Of a DNA stretch of 64,000 bases, positions 58,210-64,000 are shown in pieces (the first letter of the stretch is position 1; the number at the start of each line of letters is the position of its first letter). Made by a program: the position numbers and the translations under genes. A model generated the notes under the pieces. It was not told the origin of the DNA, did not search any database, and was given only the letters and a program-made list of their open reading frames with translations. Where the stretch lies: positions 36,323-100,322 of the forward strand of contig CAMOER010000007.1 in the NCBI GenBank assembly GCA_946612455.1, given 5' to 3'. The DNA comes from UBA3305 sp002373555 (GTDB taxonomy: Bacteria > Bacillota > Clostridia > Lachnospirales > Lachnospiraceae).

Positions 58210-59076
58210 TTATTTCACTTTCTTCGTGCACGTGATCGCCAGCGCCCCGGGTCCGATATGGCAGGCTACGGAGAGCGACAGCGGATCCGCATGGAAATCC
58301 AGGATGCTTCTTCCGGGGAATTCCTTCAGCGCTTCCTGCTGGAACTTGTCGAATTCCTTTTTATTGTAGGTATAAGACATATGGAAGACGCAGTTGTCCG
58401 CGCCGCCGAACCGGTGCTCGGCATCCGCTTTCACGGCTTCGATCATGATCTTCTTCGCGATCTTCACGGAACGGGCGTTGTGGAAGGAATCCAGTTTCTC
58501 GCCCTGAATCTGCAGGACCGGCTTCAGCTTCAGCAGCGTGCCGACAGCGGCAGCAGCGGGCGTCAGTCTTCCGCCCTTCTTCAGATACGTCAGCGTATCG
58601 ACCATGATGTAGATACTGGCATCCAGCTTCGTTTCCATCAGCTTGTCGTGAATCTCCTGTGCGTTCGCACCGTCATCGGCCATCTTCAGCGCATCCAGTA
58701 CGGACAGCCGCTGGGTGACGGAGATTCGCTGATTGTCGACGACCTTGACCCGGCCGTCATATTCCTCCGCCAGTGTCATGGCGGTATGGCAGGAGCTGGA
58801 CAGGCCGCTGGACATGGGAATATAGACCACCTCGTCGTGATCCTTTAAGAGCTTGTCCCACATATCCATCGTATCGCCGGGCGAAGGCATGGATGTGGAG
58901 ATCTTCGCACCGTCCTTCAGCATGTCATAAAATTCATCCTGGGTCAGGTTGATGTCTTCGAAATAGAGTTTATCATTGATATAAAACGGCATCGGCATGA
59001 CGCGCACGCCCAGCTCTCTGGCTTCGGCCTGAGAGATCCCGCTGTTGCTGTCGGTCAGAATAGCGACTTTGCTCAT
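58210..59076 (-). CDS. DegV family fatty acid-binding protein
   Basis: A 288-aa DegV protein: VAILTDSNSGISQAEARELGV at the start, STSMPSPGDTMDMW, YIPMSSGLSSSCHTA for the fatty-acid carboxylate site, and DTLTYLKKGGRLT followed by LLKLKPVLQIQGEKL. DegV/FakB proteins deliver fatty acids to the FakA kinase. Neither fakA nor a plsX is in the window, so the exact FakB role is not shown. It is divergent from the ECF module, each with its own consensus promoter. Confidence 0.93.
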   Translation of the reverse strand: MSKVAILTDSNSGISQAEARELGVRVMPMPFYINDKLYFEDINLTQDEFYDMLKDGAKISTSMPSPGDTMDMWDKLLKDHDEVVYIPMSSGLSSSCHTAMTLAEEYDGRVKVVDNQRISVTQRLSVLDALKMADDGANAQEIHDKLMETKLDASIYIMVDTLTYLKKGGRLTPAAAAVGTLLKLKPVLQIQGEKLDSFHNARSVKIAKKIMIEAVKADAEHRFGGADNCVFHMSYTYNKKEFDKFQQEALKEFPGRSILDFHADPLSLSVACHIGPGALAITCTKKVK

Positions 59077-59124
59077 ATATTTTTTCCTCGCAGATTATTT
59101 CTTTACAGATACAAACTGATAGAG

Positions 59125-59153
59125 ATTATAAGCGTTTGTTTCCTGTAATGCAA
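59125..59153 (-). promoter_or_regulatory. degV promoter
   Basis: Minus strand: TTGCAT (59153-59148), 17 bases, TATAAT (59130-59125). Confidence 0.88.
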
Positions 59154-59165
59154 GCGTTCTTTCAG

Positions 59166-59194
59166 TTGCATTTGCACTGCTGATACTGTAAAAT
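59166..59194 (+). promoter_or_regulatory. Promoter of the ecfA1-ecfA2-ecfT-truA operon
   Basis: TTGCAT (59166-59171), 17 bases, TAAAAT (59189-59194), about 32 bases before the ecfA1 start. Confidence 0.88.
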
Positions 59195-59226
59195 GGGAAG
59201 GCACGCAAAGCTGCGGAGGAAGACAC

Positions 59227-60081
59227 ATGAGCAGTATTATCCGTACCGACAAACTGACATTTGAATATACCAGAAAAGACGAAGAGAACAAGGTGATTGA
59301 TACGGTCCGGGCCATTGACGAAGTGGATCTGGACATTGAAAAGGGCGATTTCATTGCCGTGCTTGGCAGAAACGGTTCCGGCAAATCCACGCTGGCCAAG
59401 CACATCAACGCGCTTCTCTATCCGTCCGGCGGCACGATCTGGGTCGGCGGCATGGATACGAAGGATGACGCGCATCTGTGGGATATCCGCCAGACCGCCG
59501 GTATGATCTTCCAGAATCCCGACAATCAGATGGTCGCTTCCGTGATCGAGGAGGATGTCGGTTTCGGCCCGGAGAACATGGGCGTCCCGACGGAGGAGAT
59601 CTGGAAGCGTGTCGCGCACAGTCTGGAAGCCGTGGGCATGACCGCCTACGCAAAGAAATCCCCGAATCATCTTTCCGGCGGACAGAAACAGCGCATCGGC
59701 ATCGCCGGTGTCCTGGCTATGCGGCCGCAGTGCATCGTGATGGACGAACCGACAGCCATGCTGGATCCGATCGGCCGGCGGGAGGTCATCCGGACCGTCC
59801 ATGAACTGAATCAGAACGAACATATCACCGTCATTCTGATCACCCACTATATGGAAGAAGCGGTCGATGCGGACCATGTCTTTGTCATGGAACACGGAAA
59901 AGTGAAGCTTTCCGGCACGCCGAAGGAAGTCTTCTCCCGCGTCGAGGAACTGAAACGCCTGAACATGAGCGTACCGCAGGTCACGGAGCTCGCGTATGAA
60001 CTGAAGAAAAGCGGTGTCGATTTACCGGATGGAATTTTAAAGATCGAGGAGCTGACGGAAGCATTATGTCACTTGAGCTGA
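59227..60081 (+). CDS. ecfA1: ECF transporter ATPase subunit A1
   Basis: A 284-aa ABC ATPase energizing vitamin/micronutrient uptake together with A2, EcfT and exchangeable S components. Walker A is GRNGSGKST (47-55), the Q-loop QNPDNQMVASV, the signature LSGGQKQR and Walker B CIVMDEPTAMLDP; the switch histidine is in ITHYMEEA. CGGAGGA precedes the ATG. The end overlaps ecfA2 by 16 bases. No S component is encoded here, as in many Firmicutes where one general module serves several. Confidence 0.96.
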   Translation: MSSIIRTDKLTFEYTRKDEENKVIDTVRAIDEVDLDIEKGDFIAVLGRNGSGKSTLAKHINALLYPSGGTIWVGGMDTKDDAHLWDIRQTAGMIFQNPDNQMVASVIEEDVGFGPENMGVPTEEIWKRVAHSLEAVGMTAYAKKSPNHLSGGQKQRIGIAGVLAMRPQCIVMDEPTAMLDPIGRREVIRTVHELNQNEHITVILITHYMEEAVDADHVFVMEHGKVKLSGTPKEVFSRVEELKRLNMSVPQVTELAYELKKSGVDLPDGILKIEELTEALCHLS

Positions 60082-60953
60082 AAAATGTAAATTATACCTA
60101 TAACCCGGGTACACCCATGCAGCAGGTCGTTCTTCAGGATATCAATGTGACCATTGAAAAAGGAGAATTCCTGGCGATCATGGGACATACCGGATCGGGA
60201 AAATCCACCCTGATCCAGCATTTCAACGCGCTGATCGCACCGACCTCCGGGCAGGTGCTCTTTGAAGGACAGGATGTTTTTGCTGATGGGTTCGATAAAA
60301 GAATGCTCCGCAGCAGGGTGGGCATGGTGTTCCAGTACCCGGAGCATCAGCTCTTTGAGGAGACCGTTTTCGAAGATATCTGTTTCGGGCCCAGAAATAT
60401 GAAACTGTCGGAAGAGGAAGTGAAGGCGCGCGCCGAAGAAGCAATGAAGCTGGCCGGCGTGCCGGAGATTTTCCGGGAACGTTCTCCCTTTGAACTTTCC
60501 GGCGGACAGAAGAGAAGAGTGGCGATCGCCGGTGTGCTCGCCATGAAGCCGGAATATCTGATCCTGGACGAGCCGACCGCCGGACTGGATCCGGGCGGAC
60601 GCGATGAGATCCTGGATCTTCTGAAAAATCTGCATGAGCAGTCCGGGATCAGCATCATTCTTGTTTCCCACAGCATGGAGGATATCGCGAACTACGCACA
60701 GAGGATCCTCGTGCTGAACGGCGGCCGGATCGTGCTTTCCGGTACGCCCAGAGAAGTCTTCCGGCATGCGGACGAGCTTTCCGGATACGGCCTGTCTGTG
60801 CCGCAGGCGGCCAGGATCATGCATGCGCTGAAAGAAAAGGGCTTTGATGTGGATACGGATGCGAATACGGTCGCGGAAGCGAAGGCCTCCATCCTCGCGG
60901 CGCTGGCGAAGCGCGGCGTGAACGTCGGAAAGGCAGGTGAGGCGGATGCTTAA
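60066..60953 (+). CDS. ecfA2: ECF transporter ATPase subunit A2
   Basis: A 295-aa ABC ATPase that forms the heterodimer with EcfA1. Walker A GHTGSGKST (40-48), Q-loop QYPEHQLFEETV, signature LSGGQKRR, Walker B YLILDEPTAGLDP and switch histidine in VSHSMEDIA are present. The start overlaps ecfA1 and the end overlaps ecfT by 8 bases, so all three are translationally coupled. The QYPEHQLFE Q-loop is the usual feature separating A2 from A1. Confidence 0.96.
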   Translation: MSLELKNVNYTYNPGTPMQQVVLQDINVTIEKGEFLAIMGHTGSGKSTLIQHFNALIAPTSGQVLFEGQDVFADGFDKRMLRSRVGMVFQYPEHQLFEETVFEDICFGPRNMKLSEEEVKARAEEAMKLAGVPEIFRERSPFELSGGQKRRVAIAGVLAMKPEYLILDEPTAGLDPGGRDEILDLLKNLHEQSGISIILVSHSMEDIANYAQRILVLNGGRIVLSGTPREVFRHADELSGYGLSVPQAARIMHALKEKGFDVDTDANTVAEAKASILAALAKRGVNVGKAGEADA

Positions 60954-61758
60954 AGACATGACGCTCGGACAGTACTATCCTGTCGACTCCATGGTGCACA
61001 GGCTCGATCCGCGCACCAAGCTGGCAGGCACACTGCTGTATATCATCTCGCTGTTCATTACCAACAATGTGGTCGGCTACGCAATCGCGTTCCTGTTCCT
61101 GTGCCTGTGCATCGGACTGTCGCATGTGCCGCCGAAATATATCATCAAGGGCCTGAAGCCGGTGCTCGTGCTGATGTTCATCAGCATCTTCTTTAATCTG
61201 TTCTTCATTAAGGGAGAGCCGGTCCTCTTCTCCTGGAAATTCATCACGATCACCCAGCCCGGCCTGCGCCAGGCGATCCTCATGGCTGTCCGTCTGGTGT
61301 TCCTGATCAGCGGTTCCGCACTGATGACCTACACCACCACGCCGACCGCGCTGACAGACGGCATGGAGAAGGGCCTCGGCTTCCTGAAGATCTTCAAGGT
61401 GCCGGTGCATGAGATCGCCATGATGATGTCGATCGCGCTCCGCTTTATCCCGATCCTTGCGGAAGAAGCCGATAAGATCCAGAAAGCCCAGACGGCGCGC
61501 GGCGCTGTCTTTGACGAAGGCAATGTCATCCAGCGGGCGAAAGCGCTCGTGCCGCTGCTCGTACCGCTCTTTATCTCCGCCTTCCGCCGGGCGACCGATC
61601 TGGCCATGGCCATGGAGGCCAGATGCTATCACGGCGGAGACGGCCGCACGAAGATGCATCCGCTGAAATACGGCCGGAACGACATGCTGGTCTATGCCGC
61701 ATTTCTGATGTATCTTGCACTGGTCTTCATCAGCAGGAAGATCAGCATCGGGTTATAA
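60946..61758 (+). CDS. ecfT: ECF transporter transmembrane subunit T
   Basis: A 270-aa scaffold protein with five to six membrane helices and coupling helices contacting both ATPases. MTLGQYYPVDSMVHRLDPRTK is the typical EcfT start. The cytoplasmic signatures IADEADKIQKAQTARGA-like (EEADKIQKAQTARGA) and FRRATDLAMAMEARCY carry the two Ala-Arg-Gly/Ala-Arg motifs. AGGTGAGG overlaps the end of ecfA2 and supports ATG 60946; ATG 60958 is an alternative. truA follows after 2 bases. Confidence 0.95.
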   Translation: MLKDMTLGQYYPVDSMVHRLDPRTKLAGTLLYIISLFITNNVVGYAIAFLFLCLCIGLSHVPPKYIIKGLKPVLVLMFISIFFNLFFIKGEPVLFSWKFITITQPGLRQAILMAVRLVFLISGSALMTYTTTPTALTDGMEKGLGFLKIFKVPVHEIAMMMSIALRFIPILAEEADKIQKAQTARGAVFDEGNVIQRAKALVPLLVPLFISAFRRATDLAMAMEARCYHGGDGRTKMHPLKYGRNDMLVYAAFLMYLALVFISRKISIGL

Positions 61759-61760
61759 AT

Positions 61761-62522
61761 ATGAAGAGGATCATGCTGACCGTTGCCTATGACGGCACGG
61801 CGTATCACGGCTGGCAGCTGCAGCCGCGGGCGGTCTCTGTCGAGGAGGTGCTGAACCGCGAGCTGTCCCGCGTCACCGGCGAGGAGATCAAAGTGAAGGG
61901 CACGAGCCGCACGGATGCGGGCGTGCACGCGGAAGGGAATTTGTGCATTTTCGATACGGAATCTCCGATCCCGCCGGAAAAATTCTCCTATGCGGTGAAC
62001 AGAAGCCTGCCGGCGGATATCGTGATACAGGAATCCCGGGAAGTCCCTGCGGATTTTCATCCGCGGAAATGGGACAGCGAGAAGACCTACGAATACCATA
62101 TCGTCCGCTGCAGGCATGCGGATCCGTTAAGAAGCCGGTATGCGTTCTGCTGTTATTATGATCTGGATGCCGCGCTGATGTCGCAGGCGGCGGCGCATCT
62201 GGTCGGCGAATATGATTTTACCAGCTTCTGTTCTGCCGACACGGAGAAGGAATCCCATGTGCGGAGGATCCTTTCGCTGACGGTCGAAGAACGGGGCGAT
62301 GAGATCGTGCTCACCGTGACCGGAAACGGTTTCCTTTATAATATGGTAAGGATCATTGCAGGGACGCTCATGGAGGTGGGAAAAGGACGCATTCCGCCGG
62401 CGGCGGTCGCGGAAATCCGCGATGCGAAGGACCGGAAGGCGGCCGGACCGACAGCGCCGGCGTGCGGGCTGCGGCTCGTGCGGATCCGGCTGATCGACCC
62501 GCCGTGGAAGGCTGAAAAATGA
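61761..62522 (+). CDS. truA: tRNA pseudouridine(38-40) synthase
   Basis: A 253-aa enzyme making pseudouridine in the tRNA anticodon stem-loop. The catalytic aspartate is D52 in GTSRTDAGVHAEGN; AYDGTAYHGWQ at the start and GNGFLYNMVRIIAGTL near the C-terminus are conserved. The ATG lies 2 bases after the ecfT stop with only a weak ribosome binding site, so coupling is likely. Placement between ecfT and rplM is the standard Firmicutes order. A terminator hairpin overlaps its stop codon. Confidence 0.96.
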   Translation: MKRIMLTVAYDGTAYHGWQLQPRAVSVEEVLNRELSRVTGEEIKVKGTSRTDAGVHAEGNLCIFDTESPIPPEKFSYAVNRSLPADIVIQESREVPADFHPRKWDSEKTYEYHIVRCRHADPLRSRYAFCCYYDLDAALMSQAAAHLVGEYDFTSFCSADTEKESHVRRILSLTVEERGDEIVLTVTGNGFLYNMVRIIAGTLMEVGKGRIPPAAVAEIRDAKDRKAAGPTAPACGLRLVRIRLIDPPWKAEK

Positions 62523-62539
62523 CGATTTTTCGTCATTTT
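62516..62539 (+). terminator. truA terminator overlapping the stop codon
   Basis: AAAATGACG (62516-62524), loop ATTTTT, CGTCATTTT (62531-62539). The right arm itself supplies the T-run. The TGA stop lies in the left arm. Confidence 0.7.
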
Positions 62540-62544
62540 CCCGC

Positions 62545-62573
62545 TTGACACGCCAGAAATCGTGGGGTATACT
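62545..62573 (+). promoter_or_regulatory. rplM-rpsI promoter
   Basis: TTGACA (62545-62550), 17 bases, TATACT (62568-62573); start expected near 62580. Confidence 0.9.
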
Positions 62574-62575
62574 GA

Positions 62576-62827
62576 CAGGGCACGGTTCAGGTGCTCTGTT
62601 TTTTTGTCTGCCAAAGCCCCGGCAGGAAGGACGGAAGCCCGGCCGTCGGTGACGCGGATCTTCGTGACAGCAGCTCCTTCGCATGAGTGGACATGCGCGG
62701 GACGTCATGACGGGAAGCGGCGCCTCGTCAGAGGGCGCAGCGGTGTGCCTGCTGACGGAGCTGTGAAAAGCACAGCAAACGGAAAATTCAGTCAGATTCA
62801 TCGTATATATTATAAGGAGGCCTCACC
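62576..62827 (+). ncRNA. Structured 5' leader of rplM-rpsI, with a terminator hairpin at its head
   Basis: CAGGGCAC (62576-62583), 7-base loop, GTGCTCTG (62591-62598) and seven T form an intrinsic-terminator shape right at the predicted start site. Downstream are possible stems CTGCC/GGCAG, GACGG/CCGTC, GCATG/CATGC and GCGCCTC/GAGGGCGC, enclosed by CAGCTCC/GGAGCTG. A GC-rich leader of about 250 bases before a ribosomal protein operon suggests control by the L13 product or another ligand. I cannot match it to a named RNA family by eye. Confidence 0.5.
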
Positions 62828-63256
62828 ATGAAGACATACATGGCCAGCCCGGATACCATCGAGAGAAAATGGTATGTGGTTGATGCAGAGGGAAAGAATC
62901 TCGGACGTCTGGCTTCAGAAGCAGCCAAAGTCTTAAGAGGAAAGAATAAGCCCACATTTACTCCCCATATCGATACGGGAGATTATGTAATCGTAGTCAA
63001 TGCCGCAAAAGTCAACGTGACCGGCAAGAAGCTGGATCAGAAGATCTACTATCATCACTCCGAGTACGTAGGCGGAATGAAGGAGACCACCCTTCGCGAG
63101 ATGCTCGCAAAGAAGCCTGAGGCTGTCATCGAGCACGCTGTAAAGGGAATGCTTCCCAAGGGACCCATCGGCAGCCAGATGATCAAGAAGCTGTATGTTT
63201 ATGCGGGACCCGAGCACAACCAGCAGGCACAGAAGCCTGAAGAGCTCACATTCTGA
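62828..63256 (+). CDS. rplM: 50S ribosomal protein L13
   Basis: A 142-aa ribosomal protein, early assembly component of the large subunit. The start is MKTYMASPDTIERKWYVVDA, with GKNLGRLASEAAKVLRGKNK, GDYVIVVNA and MLPKGPIGSQMIKKLYVYAGPEH, all typical of L13. AAGGAGG 7 bases before the ATG is a strong ribosome binding site. It is co-transcribed with rpsI 26 bases later. The long leader upstream may autoregulate both. Confidence 0.98.
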   Translation: MKTYMASPDTIERKWYVVDAEGKNLGRLASEAAKVLRGKNKPTFTPHIDTGDYVIVVNAAKVNVTGKKLDQKIYYHHSEYVGGMKETTLREMLAKKPEAVIEHAVKGMLPKGPIGSQMIKKLYVYAGPEHNQQAQKPEELTF

Positions 63257-63282
63257 TCACGTAAGGAAAGGAGGAAATGAAC

Positions 63283-63672
63283 ATGGCTAACAGATTCTAC
63301 GGAACAGGAAGAAGAAAAAAGAGCATCGCCCGTGTCTATGTTACACCCGGCACTGGAAAGATCACCATCAATAAGAGAGATATCGATCAGTATTTCAGCA
63401 TGGAGACCCTGAAGGTCGTCGTACGCCAGCCCCTGGAAGCGATCCAGGCAGCCGATAAGTTCGATGTACTGGTCAACGTACACGGCGGCGGCTTCACCGG
63501 CCAGGCCGGTGCGATCCGTCACGGCCTCTCCCGTGCGCTGCTGCAGGCAGATCCGGAGAACCGTCCGGTTTTAAAGAAAGCAGGTTTCCTTACAAGAGAT
63601 CCGAGAATGAAGGAAAGAAAGAAGTACGGCCTCAAAGCGGCTCGTCGTGCACCTCAGTTCTCGAAGAGATAA
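63283..63672 (+). CDS. rpsI: 30S ribosomal protein S9
   Basis: A 129-aa small-subunit protein whose C-terminal tail reaches the P-site tRNA. MANRFYGTGRRKKSIARVYV, GGGFTGQAGAIRHGLSRALL and the basic end RKKYGLKAARRAPQFSKR are canonical, with the final SKR contacting tRNA. AAGGAGG (63268-63274) is 8 bases before ATG 63283 and only 2 before ATG 63277, so 63283 is the start. A strong terminator follows. Confidence 0.98.
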   Translation: MANRFYGTGRRKKSIARVYVTPGTGKITINKRDIDQYFSMETLKVVVRQPLEAIQAADKFDVLVNVHGGGFTGQAGAIRHGLSRALLQADPENRPVLKKAGFLTRDPRMKERKKYGLKAARRAPQFSKR

Positions 63673-63696
63673 TCGGCTACAAGAAAGATGCGAAAA

Positions 63697-63732
63697 AGCC
63701 CGGAAATACGCCATTTCCGGGCTCTTTCTTTA
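63697..63732 (+). terminator. rplM-rpsI terminator
   Basis: AGCCCGGAAAT (63697-63707), loop ACGCC, ATTTCCGGGCT (63713-63723), then CTTTCTTT. Perfect 11-bp stem. Confidence 0.92.
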
Positions 63733-64000
63733 CCCAAATCTTTTTGATTCCTTTTCGAGAATTTTGAAGAAAAATCGCTCCGATTTAGTAGTTAATACTG
63801 GGGCAACGACCCCTTAGTAGTTAATTTTTGGGGCACCACACACGAAAATGACGGAGAGAAAGAAGTCGCAGACTTTGTAGTTAAAAGGCGGCTCGTTTCT
63901 CCCTAAAATCTCTACTTGTGAAAGACGTTCAGCAGAAAGCTCTTCTACCGGGCGGTATGCACGGTGGTGTGAGAGGTCGGAAATTCCTCAGTCAGAGGAA
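63733..64000. repeat. Gene-free right edge with iterated AGTAGTTAAT...GGGGCA repeats
   Basis: TTTAGTAGTTAATACTGGGG (63784-63803) and CTTAGTAGTTAATTTTTGGGG (63813-63833), each followed by CA, are two copies 29 bases apart. A third, weaker TTTGTAGTTAAAAGGCGG is at 63874-63891. GGGGCAACGACCCC makes a small palindrome between them. No gene is visible to base 64000. Iterated end repeats are typical of some transposons (for example IS21-like), which might begin beyond the window. Confidence 0.5.

Noticed and set aside
62576..62827. SRP RNA, RNase P RNA or tmRNA gene
   Set aside because: None of the conserved cores, such as the SRP GGAAGGAAGCA-type tetraloop region, is present; a leader RNA is a better reading.

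Overview
The window looks like a chromosomal segment of a Gram-positive Clostridia, most likely Lachnospiraceae-related. This rests on strong AGGAGG-type ribosome binding sites, TTGACA/TTGCAT-N17-TATAAT promoters, Bacillus/Clostridium-type arginine operators, a DUF4364 regulator, greA-lysS adjacency, and the Firmicutes order ecfA1-ecfA2-ecfT-truA-rplM-rpsI. Family and species cannot be fixed by reading alone. No rRNA, tRNA, CRISPR array or complete insertion sequence was seen.

Region 1 (1-21.9 kb) is an AT-rich capsular/exopolysaccharide locus read left to right. It holds UDP-galactopyranose mutase and a galactofuranosyltransferase-like enzyme, an SDR epimerase, a DUF4422 protein, LicD, a Wzx flippase, several glycosyltransferases, UDP-GlcNAc 2-epimerase, a Wzy-like polymerase, a tandem acyltransferase, the initiating sugar-phosphate transferase, a chain-length regulator and RmlB. 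Three genes are broken: two acyltransferases carry frameshifts, each at a 7-nt homopolymer, and a ribitol-phosphate cytidylyltransferase-like gene has one in-frame stop. An intact, about 89% identical paralogue of the last lies at 53.8 kb in GC-rich sequence.

Region 2 (22-33.8 kb) turns abruptly GC-rich. It has an orphan phnW, an APC permease, an EamA exporter, divergent argG and argCJBD with ARG boxes and mirror-image promoters, then dapF and an AlaX-type tRNA editing gene. A palindromic REP-like repeat recurs here. It fills the argJ-argB and argB-argD gaps and supplies both ribosome binding sites, and copies sit in frame inside the EamA gene and an SDR gene at 55 kb.

Region 3 (33.9-40.5 kb, minus strand) is the most unusual part: three genes with 4-nt overlaps. 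They encode a membrane RCK-like protein with a C-terminal RyR domain, a two-TM potassium-channel protein (filter TVGYGD) with an RCK-like region and a RyR domain, and a 1071-aa TIR-TM-beta-propeller protein retaining the TIR catalytic glutamate. I read this as a candidate signalling or defence system: an outside sensor, a TIR-made NAD-derived nucleotide, RyR receptors and an ion-channel effector.

Region 4 (40.6-64 kb) is largely core: an LCP cell-wall ligase divergent from an HtrA protease, DUF4364, NhaC, greA-lysS (LysRS with an added C-terminal tRNA-binding domain), a LysR regulator divergent from two flavodoxins (one a lipoprotein), a cysteine hydrolase, a secreted SH3/leucine-rich-repeat protein, the intact cytidylyltransferase with an SDR, a secreted protein of unknown function, degV, the ECF energizing module, truA, and rplM-rpsI behind a long structured leader. 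The right edge has iterated repeats that may be the end of a mobile element.
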